DNA from: an uncultured Oscillospiraceae bacterium
GTDB lineage: Bacteria > Bacillota > Clostridia > Oscillospirales > Ruminococcaceae
Direction of reading: 5' to 3'
DNA: 22,199 nt
Assembly (NCBI GenBank): GCA_900553955.1
Contig: USFO01000015.1
Coordinates: forward strand, 1 to 22,199
Positions 1 to 8,542 of the stretch are shown here, in pieces. The notes under the pieces are model-generated. The model made no database searches. It was given only the letters and a program-made list of their open reading frames with translations, and had not been told where the DNA came from. A program made the position numbers and the translations under genes. Within the stretch, counting starts at the first letter, position 1. Each line of letters starts with the position of its first letter.

Positions 1-222
1 TGAGCCGCGGTTCACTCAGCGAGGGCTCTCCCGCGCCGTGTACAGAGTTTTCAAAGGCGCGTGCCGCAGTTAAGCCCGCCGGGGCGGGCTGCCCTCATCC
101 GTCACGGTGCGGCACAGCGCCGCACCGCGCCACCTTCCCCAAGGGGAAGGCTTCACGCTCCGCCGCAAAGCGCAGAATTGCGTAGGGGAGCCGAGATTCG
201 CGCCCCGTCTCACTCGGTGAGC
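1..222. repeat. Non-coding block of inverted repeats, probable dispersed intergenic element
   Basis: No convincing gene is present. The stretch holds several compact inverted repeats: 73-80 with 83-90 (AGCCCGCC/GGCGGGCT, 2-nt loop), 106-113 with 119-126 (GGTGCGGC/GCCGCACC, 5-nt loop) and 133-140 with 143-150 (CCTTCCCC/GGGGAAGG, 2-nt loop). From memory, the phrase around 92-105 followed by the CCTTCCCC hairpin resembles intergenic repeats common in gut Clostridia. That resemblance is not tested here, and there is no second copy in this window. It lies just beyond the terminator of the long operon. Confidence 0.5.
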
Positions 223-226
223 ACCG

Positions 227-258
227 AAAAAGGCAGCACGCTTAGTGTGCTGCCTTTT
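227..258 (-). terminator. Intrinsic terminator after rsgA
   Basis: A perfect 12-bp stem pairs 228-239 with 247-258 around a 7-nt loop. On the minus strand the stem runs into a short U tract (complement of 227-230). It begins 8 bases past the rsgA stop and closes the housekeeping operon. The A-rich opposite arm means it could also stop plus-strand transcription. Confidence 0.93.
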
Positions 259-265
259 CTTCGCT

Positions 266-1198
266 TTATTTATCGAGCTCCCACTCTTTAATATGCTTTG
301 CTTCCTCATACATAACGCAGTAGTTCTTGTGGCGGCTTTCGGGGATGATTCCCTGTTCTTTCGCCTCAAACACGGCGCAGCCCTTTTCCGAAACATGGCT
401 GCATCCGGTGAATTTGCACTTCATTATATACGGCTCAAATTCACGGAAACAATATTGAAGCGCGTCCTTGCGGATGATCTCCATGCGCTCCATTTCAATG
501 GAGGAAAAGCCGGGGGTATCCGCCACAAAGCCGCCGCCCTCCAGAGCAAAAAGCTCCGTGTGGCGGGTGGTATGCCTCCCTCTGCCGAGTTTTTTGCTGA
601 TTTCCGCGGTGGAAAGCGAAAGCTCCGGCAAAATCTCGTTGAGCAGGGTGGATTTTCCCGCTCCGGAGTTGCCGCAGAAGGCGCTCACCCTGCCCCTTAG
701 CATTTCGAGCACGGCGCCTGTGCCCCGGTGCTCGGTTGAGCACACCTCGTAAACCCGAAAGCCCGCCTTGCGGTAAATTTCCGCATAAGGCGCAGGGTCG
801 GCAAGGTCGCATTTGGTGAAAACGAGCACCGGCTCCACGTCCTGATGCTCCGCCACGGCAATAAGCTTGTCCATAACGAGCAAATTCGGTGCAGGCTCCG
901 CCACGGAGACCACCATCACAAGCTGATCTATGTTCGCAAGCGGCGGCCGCACGAGGGAGTTTTTTCTTTCGTGAATGGCGTAGATATAGCCCTTTTCGTT
1001 CGGCAAAACGGAAACAGTAACCCTGTCGCCCACGAGCGGCGACTGCTCCCGCTTGCGAAAAACGCCTCTGGCGCGGCATTCGTAGGTTACTTCGCCGCAG
1101 AGCACATAATAAAATCCGCCCGTCGCCTTAATGATAAGTCCCTCCTCTTTGGGGAGGGACTTATCTTCATTTTCATTGAAATTTCTTTTATCGGTCAT
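266..1198 (-). CDS. rsgA: Small-ribosomal-subunit biogenesis GTPase RsgA
   Basis: Circularly permuted GTPase of 310 residues that acts late in 30S subunit maturation. An OB-fold-like N-terminus (about 18-85) precedes the permuted GTPase motifs in the order G4 (TKCD, 128-131), G1 (GNSGAGKS, 176-183) and G3 (DTPG, 227-230). A C-terminal zinc site uses C261, C266, H268 and C274. The open frame continues 35 codons upstream into prkC. I chose the ATG at 1198 because GGAGGA lies just before it, it sits 13 nt after the prkC stop, and the family homology begins after it. G4 is TKCD rather than the usual NKxD. It is the last gene of the operon; in many Firmicutes rpe follows, but here a terminator does. 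Confidence 0.96.
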   Translation of the reverse strand: MTDKRNFNENEDKSLPKEEGLIIKATGGFYYVLCGEVTYECRARGVFRKREQSPLVGDRVTVSVLPNEKGYIYAIHERKNSLVRPPLANIDQLVMVVSVAEPAPNLLVMDKLIAVAEHQDVEPVLVFTKCDLADPAPYAEIYRKAGFRVYEVCSTEHRGTGAVLEMLRGRVSAFCGNSGAGKSTLLNEILPELSLSTAEISKKLGRGRHTTRHTELFALEGGGFVADTPGFSSIEMERMEIIRKDALQYCFREFEPYIMKCKFTGCSHVSEKGCAVFEAKEQGIIPESRHKNYCVMYEEAKHIKEWELDK

Positions 1199-1211
1199 TC
1201 TTCCTCCGCAA

Positions 1212-3134
1212 TCAGTGTCCGAACTCGGAGGAATTGTCGCTGACGAGCATATAGGTGCAGTCGGTGAAGTCCACGGAATACGCCCGATAGAGCTTGTCAT
1301 CATAGTAAATGCTCACTGTGTTTATACCTTCGCCGGTGAGCGTTACCGTCCAGCTCGACATCATATAGGGGTTGATAGTCTCCGCCGCCGCAGGGCTTCC
1401 GTTTATGAACGCCTCCAACTGAACGCTGCGGTTGTCGCTCGGAAGCGGAATATCAAGGGTTACGGAGTTCGCTTCGCTGTCCCGCTCCATGGCAATTACA
1501 AGGTCAATGGTAGCATTTCCTTTTTGCACTTGTGTACCCGCAGCAAGGCTTTGATCAAGAACCACCGTGCCTGCCTGAGTACTTTCCACACGAGTTACAT
1601 TACCAATCCTAATTCCCTTCGAATTAAGCATCAACTTTGCATCATTAAGCTTATAGCCAAGTACATTTGGAACCTCTACGTAAGTAGTTTCCGGCCCTTT
1701 ACTTATACGAATTATAACAACAGTTCCTTTATCCACAACCGTATCAGCGCCCGGCTCAGTTGAAATAACATATCCTTCAGGAATATTGTCATTCCATTCA
1801 TAAATACGGTTAAATTCTACATCATTTTCACTCAGAATCGCGTAAACCTGATTTTCCTCGAAATTCGTATAATCCGCAAGGCTGAAGGACTGCACGCCGC
1901 TTGAAATTTTCACCTTGATGGTACTTTTTTCTTTAACGGTCATGCCCGGCTTCACGTTCTGATAATAAATAACGTCTTTGTCATAGGAATCGTGGAAAGC
2001 GGAGGACTCCACCTCTATGTTGAATTTGGAATACTGCTTTTTCGCCTCTTCAATGTCCATTCCGACAAGGTTCGGGGCGGTGGTGTCGGGGACTTCCTCA
2101 AAAGGGCGAACCATTGCCATAATTCCGATTAGGAACAAAATCGCCACTATGATGAATGCCACGGTTATGCCGGTGAGCACCGGCACAACGGGCGCGGAGC
2201 GCACCTGTTCGTCCTTAATTTTCTTTGTTTTCTTTGCCGTTTTAGTAAAATTCTCTGTAATAGACATTTCTTCCGGTTCGGTGTATTTGTATTCAAAGCT
2301 TACTGTGGGGTCGCGTTTGAACTCGTCTATATCCCGAAGCATCTCCGCCGCGGACTGATACCGCCTTGCGGGATCCTTCTGCATGGCGCGGATAATTATA
2401 TCCTCAAGCCCCTCCGGAATATCGGGATTTATGCTGCGGGGTCTTTTCGGCTGACTCTGAATTTGCTGTAATGCGACGGAAACCGGGCTTTCCGCGTCAA
2501 AGGGCAGCTTGCCCGTGGTCATTTCATAGAGCATAACGCCCACGGAATAGATGTCACTTTTTTCGTCGGTGACGTCGCCCTTTGCCTGCTCCGGACTGAT
2601 GTAGTGTACGGAGCCTATGGCTTTATCGGTAACAGTCTGCTGGCTCGCCCTTGCAAAGCGGGCAATACCGAAGTCCGCCACTTTAATGGTTCCGTCCGCA
2701 AGGAGCATGATGTTCTGGGGCTTTATATCCCTGTGAACAATGCCCTTGTCGTGGGCGTGCTGAAGCGCCCTCAAAATCTGTACGGTAAAATGCACCGCCT
2801 CTTTCCAGCGGAGCACCTTTTGCTGTTCGATATACTCTTTAAGGGTTATTCCGTCGATGTATTCCATCACGATATACTGAATATCCTCGTTAAAGCTTAC
2901 ATCGTAAACCTTTACAATGTTGGGGTGGGAGAGCACCGCAATCGCCTTTGACTCGTTGCGGAAGCGGCGAAGCAGCTCGTCGTTCTGCATGTGCTCATCC
3001 CGAAGTATCTTCACCGCAACGGTGCGGTCGTCGATACTGTCGTATGCGCGGTAAACGTTTGCCATTCCGCCAACGCCGATAATCTCTTTTATCTCATACC
3101 GCCCGTCAAGTTTTTTACCAATATATCTGTCCAT
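1212..3134 (-). CDS. prkC: PASTA-domain Ser/Thr protein kinase (PrkC/StkP type)
   Basis: Membrane-anchored eukaryotic-type kinase of 640 residues. In this family the extracellular PASTA domains sense peptidoglycan fragments or lipid II, and the kinase controls growth, division and cell-wall synthesis. The kinase domain spans about 10-270: glycine loop 20-23, VAVK lysine K42, catalytic HRD 134-136, DFG 154-156 and GSVHYISPEQ in the activation segment. A basic juxtamembrane stretch (298-308) precedes one membrane helix (about 318-342). Three PASTA repeats follow (about 353-413, 415-480, 485-550), then a C-terminal domain of about 90 residues. The ATG at 3134 has GGAGGAG five bases upstream and lies 15 nt past the phosphatase stop. 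The DNA for PASTA repeats 2 and 3 (about 1520-1860) is clearly more AT-rich than the rest. Confidence 0.97.
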   Translation of the reverse strand: MDRYIGKKLDGRYEIKEIIGVGGMANVYRAYDSIDDRTVAVKILRDEHMQNDELLRRFRNESKAIAVLSHPNIVKVYDVSFNEDIQYIVMEYIDGITLKEYIEQQKVLRWKEAVHFTVQILRALQHAHDKGIVHRDIKPQNIMLLADGTIKVADFGIARFARASQQTVTDKAIGSVHYISPEQAKGDVTDEKSDIYSVGVMLYEMTTGKLPFDAESPVSVALQQIQSQPKRPRSINPDIPEGLEDIIIRAMQKDPARRYQSAAEMLRDIDEFKRDPTVSFEYKYTEPEEMSITENFTKTAKKTKKIKDEQVRSAPVVPVLTGITVAFIIVAILFLIGIMAMVRPFEEVPDTTAPNLVGMDIEEAKKQYSKFNIEVESSAFHDSYDKDVIYYQNVKPGMTVKEKSTIKVKISSGVQSFSLADYTNFEENQVYAILSENDVEFNRIYEWNDNIPEGYVISTEPGADTVVDKGTVVIIRISKGPETTYVEVPNVLGYKLNDAKLMLNSKGIRIGNVTRVESTQAGTVVLDQSLAAGTQVQKGNATIDLVIAMERDSEANSVTLDIPLPSDNRSVQLEAFINGSPAAAETINPYMMSSWTVTLTGEGINTVSIYYDDKLYRAYSVDFTDCTYMLVSDNSSEFGH

Positions 3135-3149
3135 TAAGCTCCTCCGGCA

Positions 3150-3881
3150 TTATTTTGAAATGCAGACAACGGTAATATTGTCCGCTCCGCCGGCTTTTTT
3201 GGCGGCATTTATAAGCTTGTCGACGCATTTTCCGTAGCCGGCCGCCTTTACCATATCGAAAAGCTCGCCGCTTGTGAAGTAATTGGAAAGTCCGTCGGTG
3301 CATATTATAATCGCTTCGCCCTCGTCAAGGGCAAATTCGCAGTAGTCAAGGTCAATTATGGACATAACGCCCAGCGCCCTGGTGATAAAATGCTTTTTGG
3401 GGTGGAAGCGCGCCTCGTCCTGAGTGATTTCGCCTCTGTCCACAAGGAGCTGCACCACGGAATGATCCTTAGTCATCTGCTCTATTCCCTCTGCGGTAAT
3501 ATGATATGCTCTGCTGTCCCCCGCATGCACAATATGTGCAATTCCGTCGCAGACTATGCACGCCACAATGGTGGTTCCCATGCCCCGAAGATCCGGGTCG
3601 CGCTGTGAACGGTCGAACACGGAGATGTTCGCCGCCGTAACCGCCGTTTGAAGTATCCCGCGGATGGAGTTATCCCCAAATCCGCTGCCGTAGGCCGCGG
3701 TAACGCTGTCCGTAACAATGTCTGCCGCCGTGCGGCTTGCGATATGGCCGCCCTTTTCGCCGCCCATACCGTCGCATACCACCGCGAACACTGCGTCCTC
3801 TCCCAGAACGCCGCAGTTGAAATCGTCCTGATTGATTTCTCTTATGTTGCCTATATCCGTTTTGCCCACTGCTTTTAGCAT
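3150..3881 (-). CDS. prpC: PP2C-family Ser/Thr phosphatase (PrpC/Stp type)
   Basis: Metal-dependent protein phosphatase of 243 residues that in this family dephosphorylates the partner PASTA kinase and its substrates. Metal-site motifs are visible: NQDD (17-20) and DGMGG (37-41). Further PP2C signatures are GDSRAY, the TKDHS segment, CTDGLSNY and the C-terminal GGADNITVV. A GTG codon lies three codons upstream at 3890, but it sits inside the AAAGAGGTG ribosome site, so I take the ATG at 3881. The gene lies 15 nt before prkC, the usual phosphatase-kinase pairing, and has its own sigma-A promoter. Confidence 0.95.
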   Translation of the reverse strand: MLKAVGKTDIGNIREINQDDFNCGVLGEDAVFAVVCDGMGGEKGGHIASRTAADIVTDSVTAAYGSGFGDNSIRGILQTAVTAANISVFDRSQRDPDLRGMGTTIVACIVCDGIAHIVHAGDSRAYHITAEGIEQMTKDHSVVQLLVDRGEITQDEARFHPKKHFITRALGVMSIIDLDYCEFALDEGEAIIICTDGLSNYFTSGELFDMVKAAGYGKCVDKLINAAKKAGGADNITVVCISK

Positions 3882-3928
3882 ATCATTCACCTCTTTGTCA
3901 AAAACCGTTATGCCCTTTGTATCTTATA

Positions 3929-3957
3929 ATTTTATATCTAAATGCGCCGTATGTCAA
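3929..3957 (-). promoter_or_regulatory. Internal sigma-A promoter for prpC-prkC-rsgA
   Basis: On the minus strand a perfect TTGACA (-35, 3952-3957) is followed after exactly 17 nt by TAAAAT (-10, 3929-3934). The -35 box overlaps the rlmN stop codon (3954-3956). Transcription should begin near 3922, leaving a leader of about 40 nt before the phosphatase ATG. This would let the kinase, phosphatase and rsgA be expressed apart from the upstream part of the operon. Confidence 0.8.
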
Positions 3958-5033
3958 ACATTTTGCCGAGTTTCTTCGGAAAAAGTTCCGCCGTGCTCCT
4001 TATCCATCACGCTTCGGCGAAGCTGACCGCAGGCTGCGTTTATATCGCTGCCCAGCTCACGGCGAACGGTGGCGTTCTGTCCGTTGTCATTGAGCAGCTT
4101 GCAGAAGGCCTCCACGCTCTCCCTCTTTCCCCGGCGGTAGCCGGTTTCATTCACTCTGTTCACCGGAATTAGGTTCACATGAGCGCCCATGCCCTTCAGC
4201 AGCGCAATAAGCTCCATAGCGTGCTCCGGCTTGTCGTTCACACCGTCGATAAGGGCGTATTCAAAGGAAATTCGCCGTCCGGTGGTGTCAAAATAGTCCT
4301 TGCAGGCCTTGATAAGCTCCTCTATGGGGTATCTTCTTGCTATGGGCATGGTGCGGCGGCGAATTTCGTCGTTCGGCGCATGAAGGGACACCGAAAGGGT
4401 GAGCTGAAGCTTCCTCTCCGCAAGCTTATAGATTTTATCCACAAGCCCGCAGGTGGAAAGGGAAATATGCCTCATGCCGAGGTTAAAGCCCTGCTCCGAT
4501 GTAACTATGGTGAGGAAGTCCATCACATTGTCGAAGTTGTCGAGGGGTTCGCCTATGCCCATGAGCACCATGGATGCGATTTTTTCGCCGCTTTCCTCCG
4601 CGTCTTTAGCCGCAAGGTACACCTCGCAGAGCATTTCAGAGGGGGTGAGGTTCCGGCAAAGCCCTGTAAGGGTCGAGGCGCAGAAGGTGCAGCCCATGCG
4701 GCAGCCGCATTGGGTGGAAATGCAGAGGCTTCCGCCCCGCTTATACGCCATGCGAACGCCCTCCACATGCTCGCCGTCCCCAAGGCGGAACAGATACTTA
4801 ACCGTACCGTCTATTTTGGAAACCAGCTTGCGCTCGATAACCACATCCGCCAAGGGATACTCCGCCTTGAGCCTTTCCCGCAGAGCGGCGGGCAGGTTCG
4901 TCATCTCGTCGTAGCTTGCGGCGCGCTTTTGGTGCAGCCATTCGTAAATCTGCTTTGCGCGGAAAGCGGGCAGCCCCATATTCTTTACCTCGCCGCAAAG
5001 CTTTTCGTATGTAAGAGAGCGAAGGTCGGTCAT
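3954..5033 (-). CDS. rlmN: Dual-specificity 23S rRNA/tRNA adenine-C2 methyltransferase RlmN
   Basis: Radical-SAM enzyme of 359 residues that methylates C2 of A2503 in 23S rRNA, and of A37 in some tRNAs. The CX3CX2C cluster ligands are C111, C115 and C118, within CRMGCTFCAST. Other family motifs are GIGEPLDNFDNV (about 159-170), SLSTCG (191-196) and the C-terminal catalytic cysteine C335 (NAACGQL), which forms the methyl-bridged intermediate. Length is normal for the family. Its ATG at 5033 overlaps the rsmB TGA by four bases (ATGA), so the two are probably translationally coupled. Confidence 0.97.
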   Translation of the reverse strand: MTDLRSLTYEKLCGEVKNMGLPAFRAKQIYEWLHQKRAASYDEMTNLPAALRERLKAEYPLADVVIERKLVSKIDGTVKYLFRLGDGEHVEGVRMAYKRGGSLCISTQCGCRMGCTFCASTLTGLCRNLTPSEMLCEVYLAAKDAEESGEKIASMVLMGIGEPLDNFDNVMDFLTIVTSEQGFNLGMRHISLSTCGLVDKIYKLAERKLQLTLSVSLHAPNDEIRRRTMPIARRYPIEELIKACKDYFDTTGRRISFEYALIDGVNDKPEHAMELIALLKGMGAHVNLIPVNRVNETGYRRGKRESVEAFCKLLNDNGQNATVRRELGSDINAACGQLRRSVMDKEHGGTFSEETRQNV

Positions 5034-6352
5034 TCGGCTTTCCCCTTTCTTAATCTTGCGAAATAAAATCCGTCGGAATTTATTTCTCCCGGCAGCAGCG
5101 TGACGGAATATCCGTCCGCCGAATATTTTTGCAGCTCCTCCGGAAGCTTTTCGGGCAAAAGTCCCTCCCGCTCCATAAGCTGCTTTACCACGTTTTCGTT
5201 TTCATCCCTTGAGAGGGTGCATGTGGAATACACAAGCACGCCGCCCTCCTTGAGATATTTTGCGGAGGCTGCAGCTATTCTATACTGAATTTTCGGCAAG
5301 CTCTGTAAATCCTCCGGCTTTTTGAAGCGAATTTCCGGCTTGCGGCGAATTACTCCCAAGCCGGAGCAGGGCACGTCGCAGAGCACCTTGTCAAACTTGC
5401 CGAAGGACTCGTCATATACGGTGGCGTCATTCGCCCTTGCGGTGATTATCCCAAGTCCCAAGCGTTCGCCGCCGGTTTTCACAAGCTTTGCGCGCTTTGC
5501 ATGCAGGTCGCAGGCGACAACCTCGCCCCTGTTCTCCATAATCTCCGCCACGGTAAAGGTCTTTCCGCCGGGTGCAGCGCAAACGTCAAGCACCCTGTCG
5601 CCGGGCTTTGCGCCGAGTGCGGCGGCGCAGAACTGGCTGGAAATATCCTGAACATGGAAAAGTCCGTCCATGTAAGCCTTTGTATTCTGCAAAGCCGGGG
5701 ATTCGATTATAATGGCGTTTTGGAAAATTTCCGCGGGCTTTGCAGAAGCACCCTCCGTGCTCAAAGCCTCGCAAACCGCATGAGCATCAGCCTTTACGGT
5801 GTTCACTCTGGCATAAATGGGCGGTGCGCCAAGGCAGGCTCGCAGCGCCCTTTGCGTTCTCTGCGGCCCGAACTCAAGGCACCACTTTTTGCAGAGCCAA
5901 AGGGGTGCGGAATACTCCGCCGAAAGGCGCTCTATTCCCGGCAGACGGCTGAAATCCGCATTCTTGCCGTTTCGCACAAAGGCGCGCAAAATTCCGTTCA
6001 CAAAACCGGATGCCTTCGGGCAGCCCAGCTCCTTTATAAGCTCCACGGACTCGTTCACCGCCGCATTGTCCGGCACGGAATTCATATAGAGAAGCTGATA
6101 AAATCCCATGCGGAGCACCTCCGCCGCCTCCGGGTCGAGCTTTTCCGGAGGTATGGCGGAATAACGCCGTATTAAAATATCTATTGTTATTCTGCGCTCC
6201 AAAACTCCGTAAAAAAGCGCGCTTGCAAATGCCTTATCCCTTTGGTCAAGCTTCGCTTCCCCAAGCATGGAATCAAGCACTATATTAGAAAATCCGCCGG
6301 AGGAAACCCGCAGCAGCGCCCTTGCCGCCAGCAATCTTGCCTTGTCCGCCAT
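5030..6352 (-). CDS. rsmB: 16S rRNA m5C967 methyltransferase RsmB
   Basis: SAM-dependent RNA cytosine-C5 methyltransferase of 440 residues. A NusB-like RNA-binding domain (about 1-130) is followed by the Rossmann methyltransferase domain. Motif I is CAAPGGKT (258-265). Motif IV is DVPCSGLG, with the release cysteine C329. Motif VI is YSTCTLSRDENE, with the nucleophilic cysteine C378. Both catalytic cysteines are present. The ATG at 6352 has AAGGAG six bases upstream and follows the YugP-type gene by 18 nt. The stop overlaps the rlmN start. Confidence 0.96.
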   Translation of the reverse strand: MADKARLLAARALLRVSSGGFSNIVLDSMLGEAKLDQRDKAFASALFYGVLERRITIDILIRRYSAIPPEKLDPEAAEVLRMGFYQLLYMNSVPDNAAVNESVELIKELGCPKASGFVNGILRAFVRNGKNADFSRLPGIERLSAEYSAPLWLCKKWCLEFGPQRTQRALRACLGAPPIYARVNTVKADAHAVCEALSTEGASAKPAEIFQNAIIIESPALQNTKAYMDGLFHVQDISSQFCAAALGAKPGDRVLDVCAAPGGKTFTVAEIMENRGEVVACDLHAKRAKLVKTGGERLGLGIITARANDATVYDESFGKFDKVLCDVPCSGLGVIRRKPEIRFKKPEDLQSLPKIQYRIAAASAKYLKEGGVLVYSTCTLSRDENENVVKQLMEREGLLPEKLPEELQKYSADGYSVTLLPGEINSDGFYFARLRKGKAE

Positions 6353-6370
6353 AAAAACTCCTTAAAAAAC

Positions 6371-7072
6371 TTAATCTCTGCTTCTGCGCCCGCCGAAAAG
6401 GACTATAAGCCGCAAAAGCTGCGCCAAAGAGGAAACAAGCGCCGCAACATAGGTCAGAGCCGCCGCCCTGAGCACCGCTTTTGCGCCGGTTATTTCGTTT
6501 CCGTAAAGTATGCCGTTGTTCTGAAGCGTCATAATCGCGCGGTTGGAGGCGTTAAACTCCACCGGCAGGGTCACAAGCTGGAAAAGTGCGATGGTTCCGA
6601 AAAGGAGTATACCCACATTCAGCAGGGTCTGCGAGGAAAACACAAGTCCGAGTAAAATAATGGGGAAATACATCCAAGAGCCCACCTGAGTCACCGGAAT
6701 AATCGCTTCGCGGATTTTTATGGGGCTGTAACCCACCGCGTGCTGAATGGCGTGTCCGGTTTCGTGGGCGGCAACGCCGATTGCCGCAACGGAGGTGCTG
6801 TTATAAACCTCGTCGGAAAGGTTTATGGTCTTTTCCCGCGGGTTGAAATTGTCCGTAAGACTGCCGGAGATATGGCGAATGGTCACGTCGTAGATGCCGT
6901 TCTGCTCCAAAATCAGCTTCGCCGCCTCCGCACCGGTAATGCACCTTGCGGTGGAAACCCGGCTGTACTTTGAGAATGCGGATTTTACCGAAATCTGCGC
7001 CCAAAGTCCGAAAATGAGCGCCGGAATAATAAATATGAAATATGTTATATCAATACCGTAGAAATATGGCAT
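6371..7072 (-). CDS. YugP-family membrane zinc metallopeptidase
   Basis: Putative neutral zinc metallopeptidase of 233 residues in the family of B. subtilis YugP; the substrate is unknown. An N-terminal membrane helix (about 8-24) is followed by a soluble part with the zinc-binding HETGH motif (103-107, within AAHETGHAIQ). Two or three further hydrophobic segments lie at about 133-170 and 203-226. A conserved-looking VEFNAS at 171-176 carries a likely third zinc ligand (E172). AAAGGAGAG precedes the ATG, and the fmt stop is 12 nt upstream. It lies between fmt and rsmB, a position I recall for this gene in other Clostridia. Confidence 0.9.
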   Translation of the reverse strand: MPYFYGIDITYFIFIIPALIFGLWAQISVKSAFSKYSRVSTARCITGAEAAKLILEQNGIYDVTIRHISGSLTDNFNPREKTINLSDEVYNSTSVAAIGVAAHETGHAIQHAVGYSPIKIREAIIPVTQVGSWMYFPIILLGLVFSSQTLLNVGILLFGTIALFQLVTLPVEFNASNRAIMTLQNNGILYGNEITGAKAVLRAAALTYVAALVSSLAQLLRLIVLFGGRRSRD

Positions 7073-7084
7073 AAAATCTCTCCT

Positions 7085-8032
7085 TTACTTGTTCTCTCTG
7101 CCAAAGGGAATAACCGTTCCCTTTGCAAGGCGTTTGCCGCGGATGAAGTCGCCGCCGCTCATCTGCTTTTTTCCCTCCGGCTGAACGATTGAAAGCTCCA
7201 CTGCGCCGTCCCTGCAGCCCAGGATGAACCTTTTTTCGTCAAGCAGCTCTCCGGGTGCTCCGGAATATCCCTCGACCCTGTCCGCCTTGTAGATTTTCAC
7301 GCTTTTGCCGTCCACATAAGTGAACGCCACCGGCCAGGGGCAAAGTCCCCGCACCAAATTGTGAATTTCCTCGGCTGATTTGCCGAAGTCAAGCTCCCCC
7401 ATCTCCTTTTTGAGCATGGGAGCCATGGTTGCCTCCGCCTCGTTTTGCGGAGTGCGGGGCACGGCGCCGTTATCGAAAAGCTCCAGTGTTTTTTCAATGG
7501 AATCCGCTCCCAAAGCCGCCATACGGTCGAAAAGCTCTCCCGCGGTTTCGTCCTCGCCGATTTCCGTTTCAAGCTTCAAAATCATATCGCCGGTGTCCAT
7601 GCCCTCCGCCATATACATGGTGGTGACGCCGGTTATTTTATCGCCGTTTATCACCGACCACTGAATGGGCGCAGCGCCCCTGTACTTCGGAAGCAGGCTT
7701 CCGTGAACGTTGACGCAGCCCAAGGGCGGCACGTCGAGCAGCTCCTTCGGCAGAATTCTGCCGTATGCCGCCACAACCGCTATATCCGGCGAAAGGCTCT
7801 TCATCATCTCAAGGGCGGTTCCGTCCTTCATTTTGACGGGCTGAAACACCGGTATGCCGTGCTCCGAAGCAAGCTTTTTAACCGGAGTAGGCTCGATTAT
7901 CTGCTTTCTGCCCACGGGCTTGTCCGGCTGAGAGAAAACTCCCACCACGTTCCGCCCGGTGGAAATAAGCCTTTCGAGAATGGCGGCGGCAAAGTCCGGC
8001 GTTCCCATAAAGACTATTCGCATATCCTTCAT
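7085..8032 (-). CDS. fmt: Methionyl-tRNA formyltransferase
   Basis: Transfers a formyl group from 10-formyl-THF to initiator Met-tRNA. The protein has 315 residues, the usual length. Catalytic residues are N108 and H110 in CVNVHGSLLPKYRGAAPIQW, and D146 in GMDTGDM. The N-terminal Rossmann start (MRIVFMGTPDFA) and the C-terminal OB-like domain (about 210-315) are present. Two ATGs are possible, at 8032 and 8023. I took 8032 because it forms an ATGA overlap with the def stop and has GGAGG upstream. Its pairing with def places both ends of the formyl-Met cycle in one transcript. Confidence 0.97.
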   Translation of the reverse strand: MKDMRIVFMGTPDFAAAILERLISTGRNVVGVFSQPDKPVGRKQIIEPTPVKKLASEHGIPVFQPVKMKDGTALEMMKSLSPDIAVVAAYGRILPKELLDVPPLGCVNVHGSLLPKYRGAAPIQWSVINGDKITGVTTMYMAEGMDTGDMILKLETEIGEDETAGELFDRMAALGADSIEKTLELFDNGAVPRTPQNEAEATMAPMLKKEMGELDFGKSAEEIHNLVRGLCPWPVAFTYVDGKSVKIYKADRVEGYSGAPGELLDEKRFILGCRDGAVELSIVQPEGKKQMSGGDFIRGKRLAKGTVIPFGRENK

Positions 8033-8523
8033 TCCTCAATATCCTCCACATCTCCGTCGGAGTCGTTCTCGTAGTGAAGCTCCGTGGCAAGGTCAACGAA
8101 GCATACTCCGTTCAGATGGTCAATTTCGTGGCAGAATGCCCGGGCTTTAAGTCCCTCGCCGCTCTTTTCAAAGATATTGCCGTTTCTGTCCTGTGCCCGA
8201 ACGGTGACGTGCATGGGGCGGGTCACTGTGCCGAACTTTCCCGGGAAGGAAAGGCAGCCCTCGCTTCCGGTCTGTTCGCCGGATTTTTCTATAATTTCCG
8301 GGTTCACAAGCTCGATTACGCCGTCCTCGTCATAGCAGTCCACAACGCAGAGTCTTCTCATAATTCCCACCTGCGGCCCCGCAATACCCACGCCGTCCGC
8401 CTCATGCATGGTCTGCGCCATATCGTCCAAAAGGGAGGCGAGTCTGTCGTCGAATTTTTCAACGGGTCTGCAAACCTTCCGCAGAATAGGATCCCCGTCT
8501 TTAACTATATTTCTCAGTGCCAT
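8029..8523 (-). CDS. def: Peptide deformylase
   Basis: Metal-dependent removal of the N-formyl group from new proteins. The protein has 164 residues with the three deformylase motifs: GVGIAGPQ (44-51), EGCLS (89-93, metal ligand C90) and HEIDH (132-136, two His ligands and the catalytic Glu). Motif 1 has GIAGP where many members have GLAAP. The acidic tail after about 150 is not part of the catalytic fold. The start follows the priA stop by 19 nt with an AAAGGTGAT site upstream. Confidence 0.97.
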   Translation of the reverse strand: MALRNIVKDGDPILRKVCRPVEKFDDRLASLLDDMAQTMHEADGVGIAGPQVGIMRRLCVVDCYDEDGVIELVNPEIIEKSGEQTGSEGCLSFPGKFGTVTRPMHVTVRAQDRNGNIFEKSGEGLKARAFCHEIDHLNGVCFVDLATELHYENDSDGDVEDIEE

Positions 8524-8542
8524 TATTTTATCACCTTTCTTT

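Noticed and set aside
1199..1303. N-terminal extension of RsgA from an upstream ATG
   Set aside because: It would overlap the prkC end, lacks a ribosome site and adds 35 residues outside the family alignment; the ATG at 1198 has GGAGGA.
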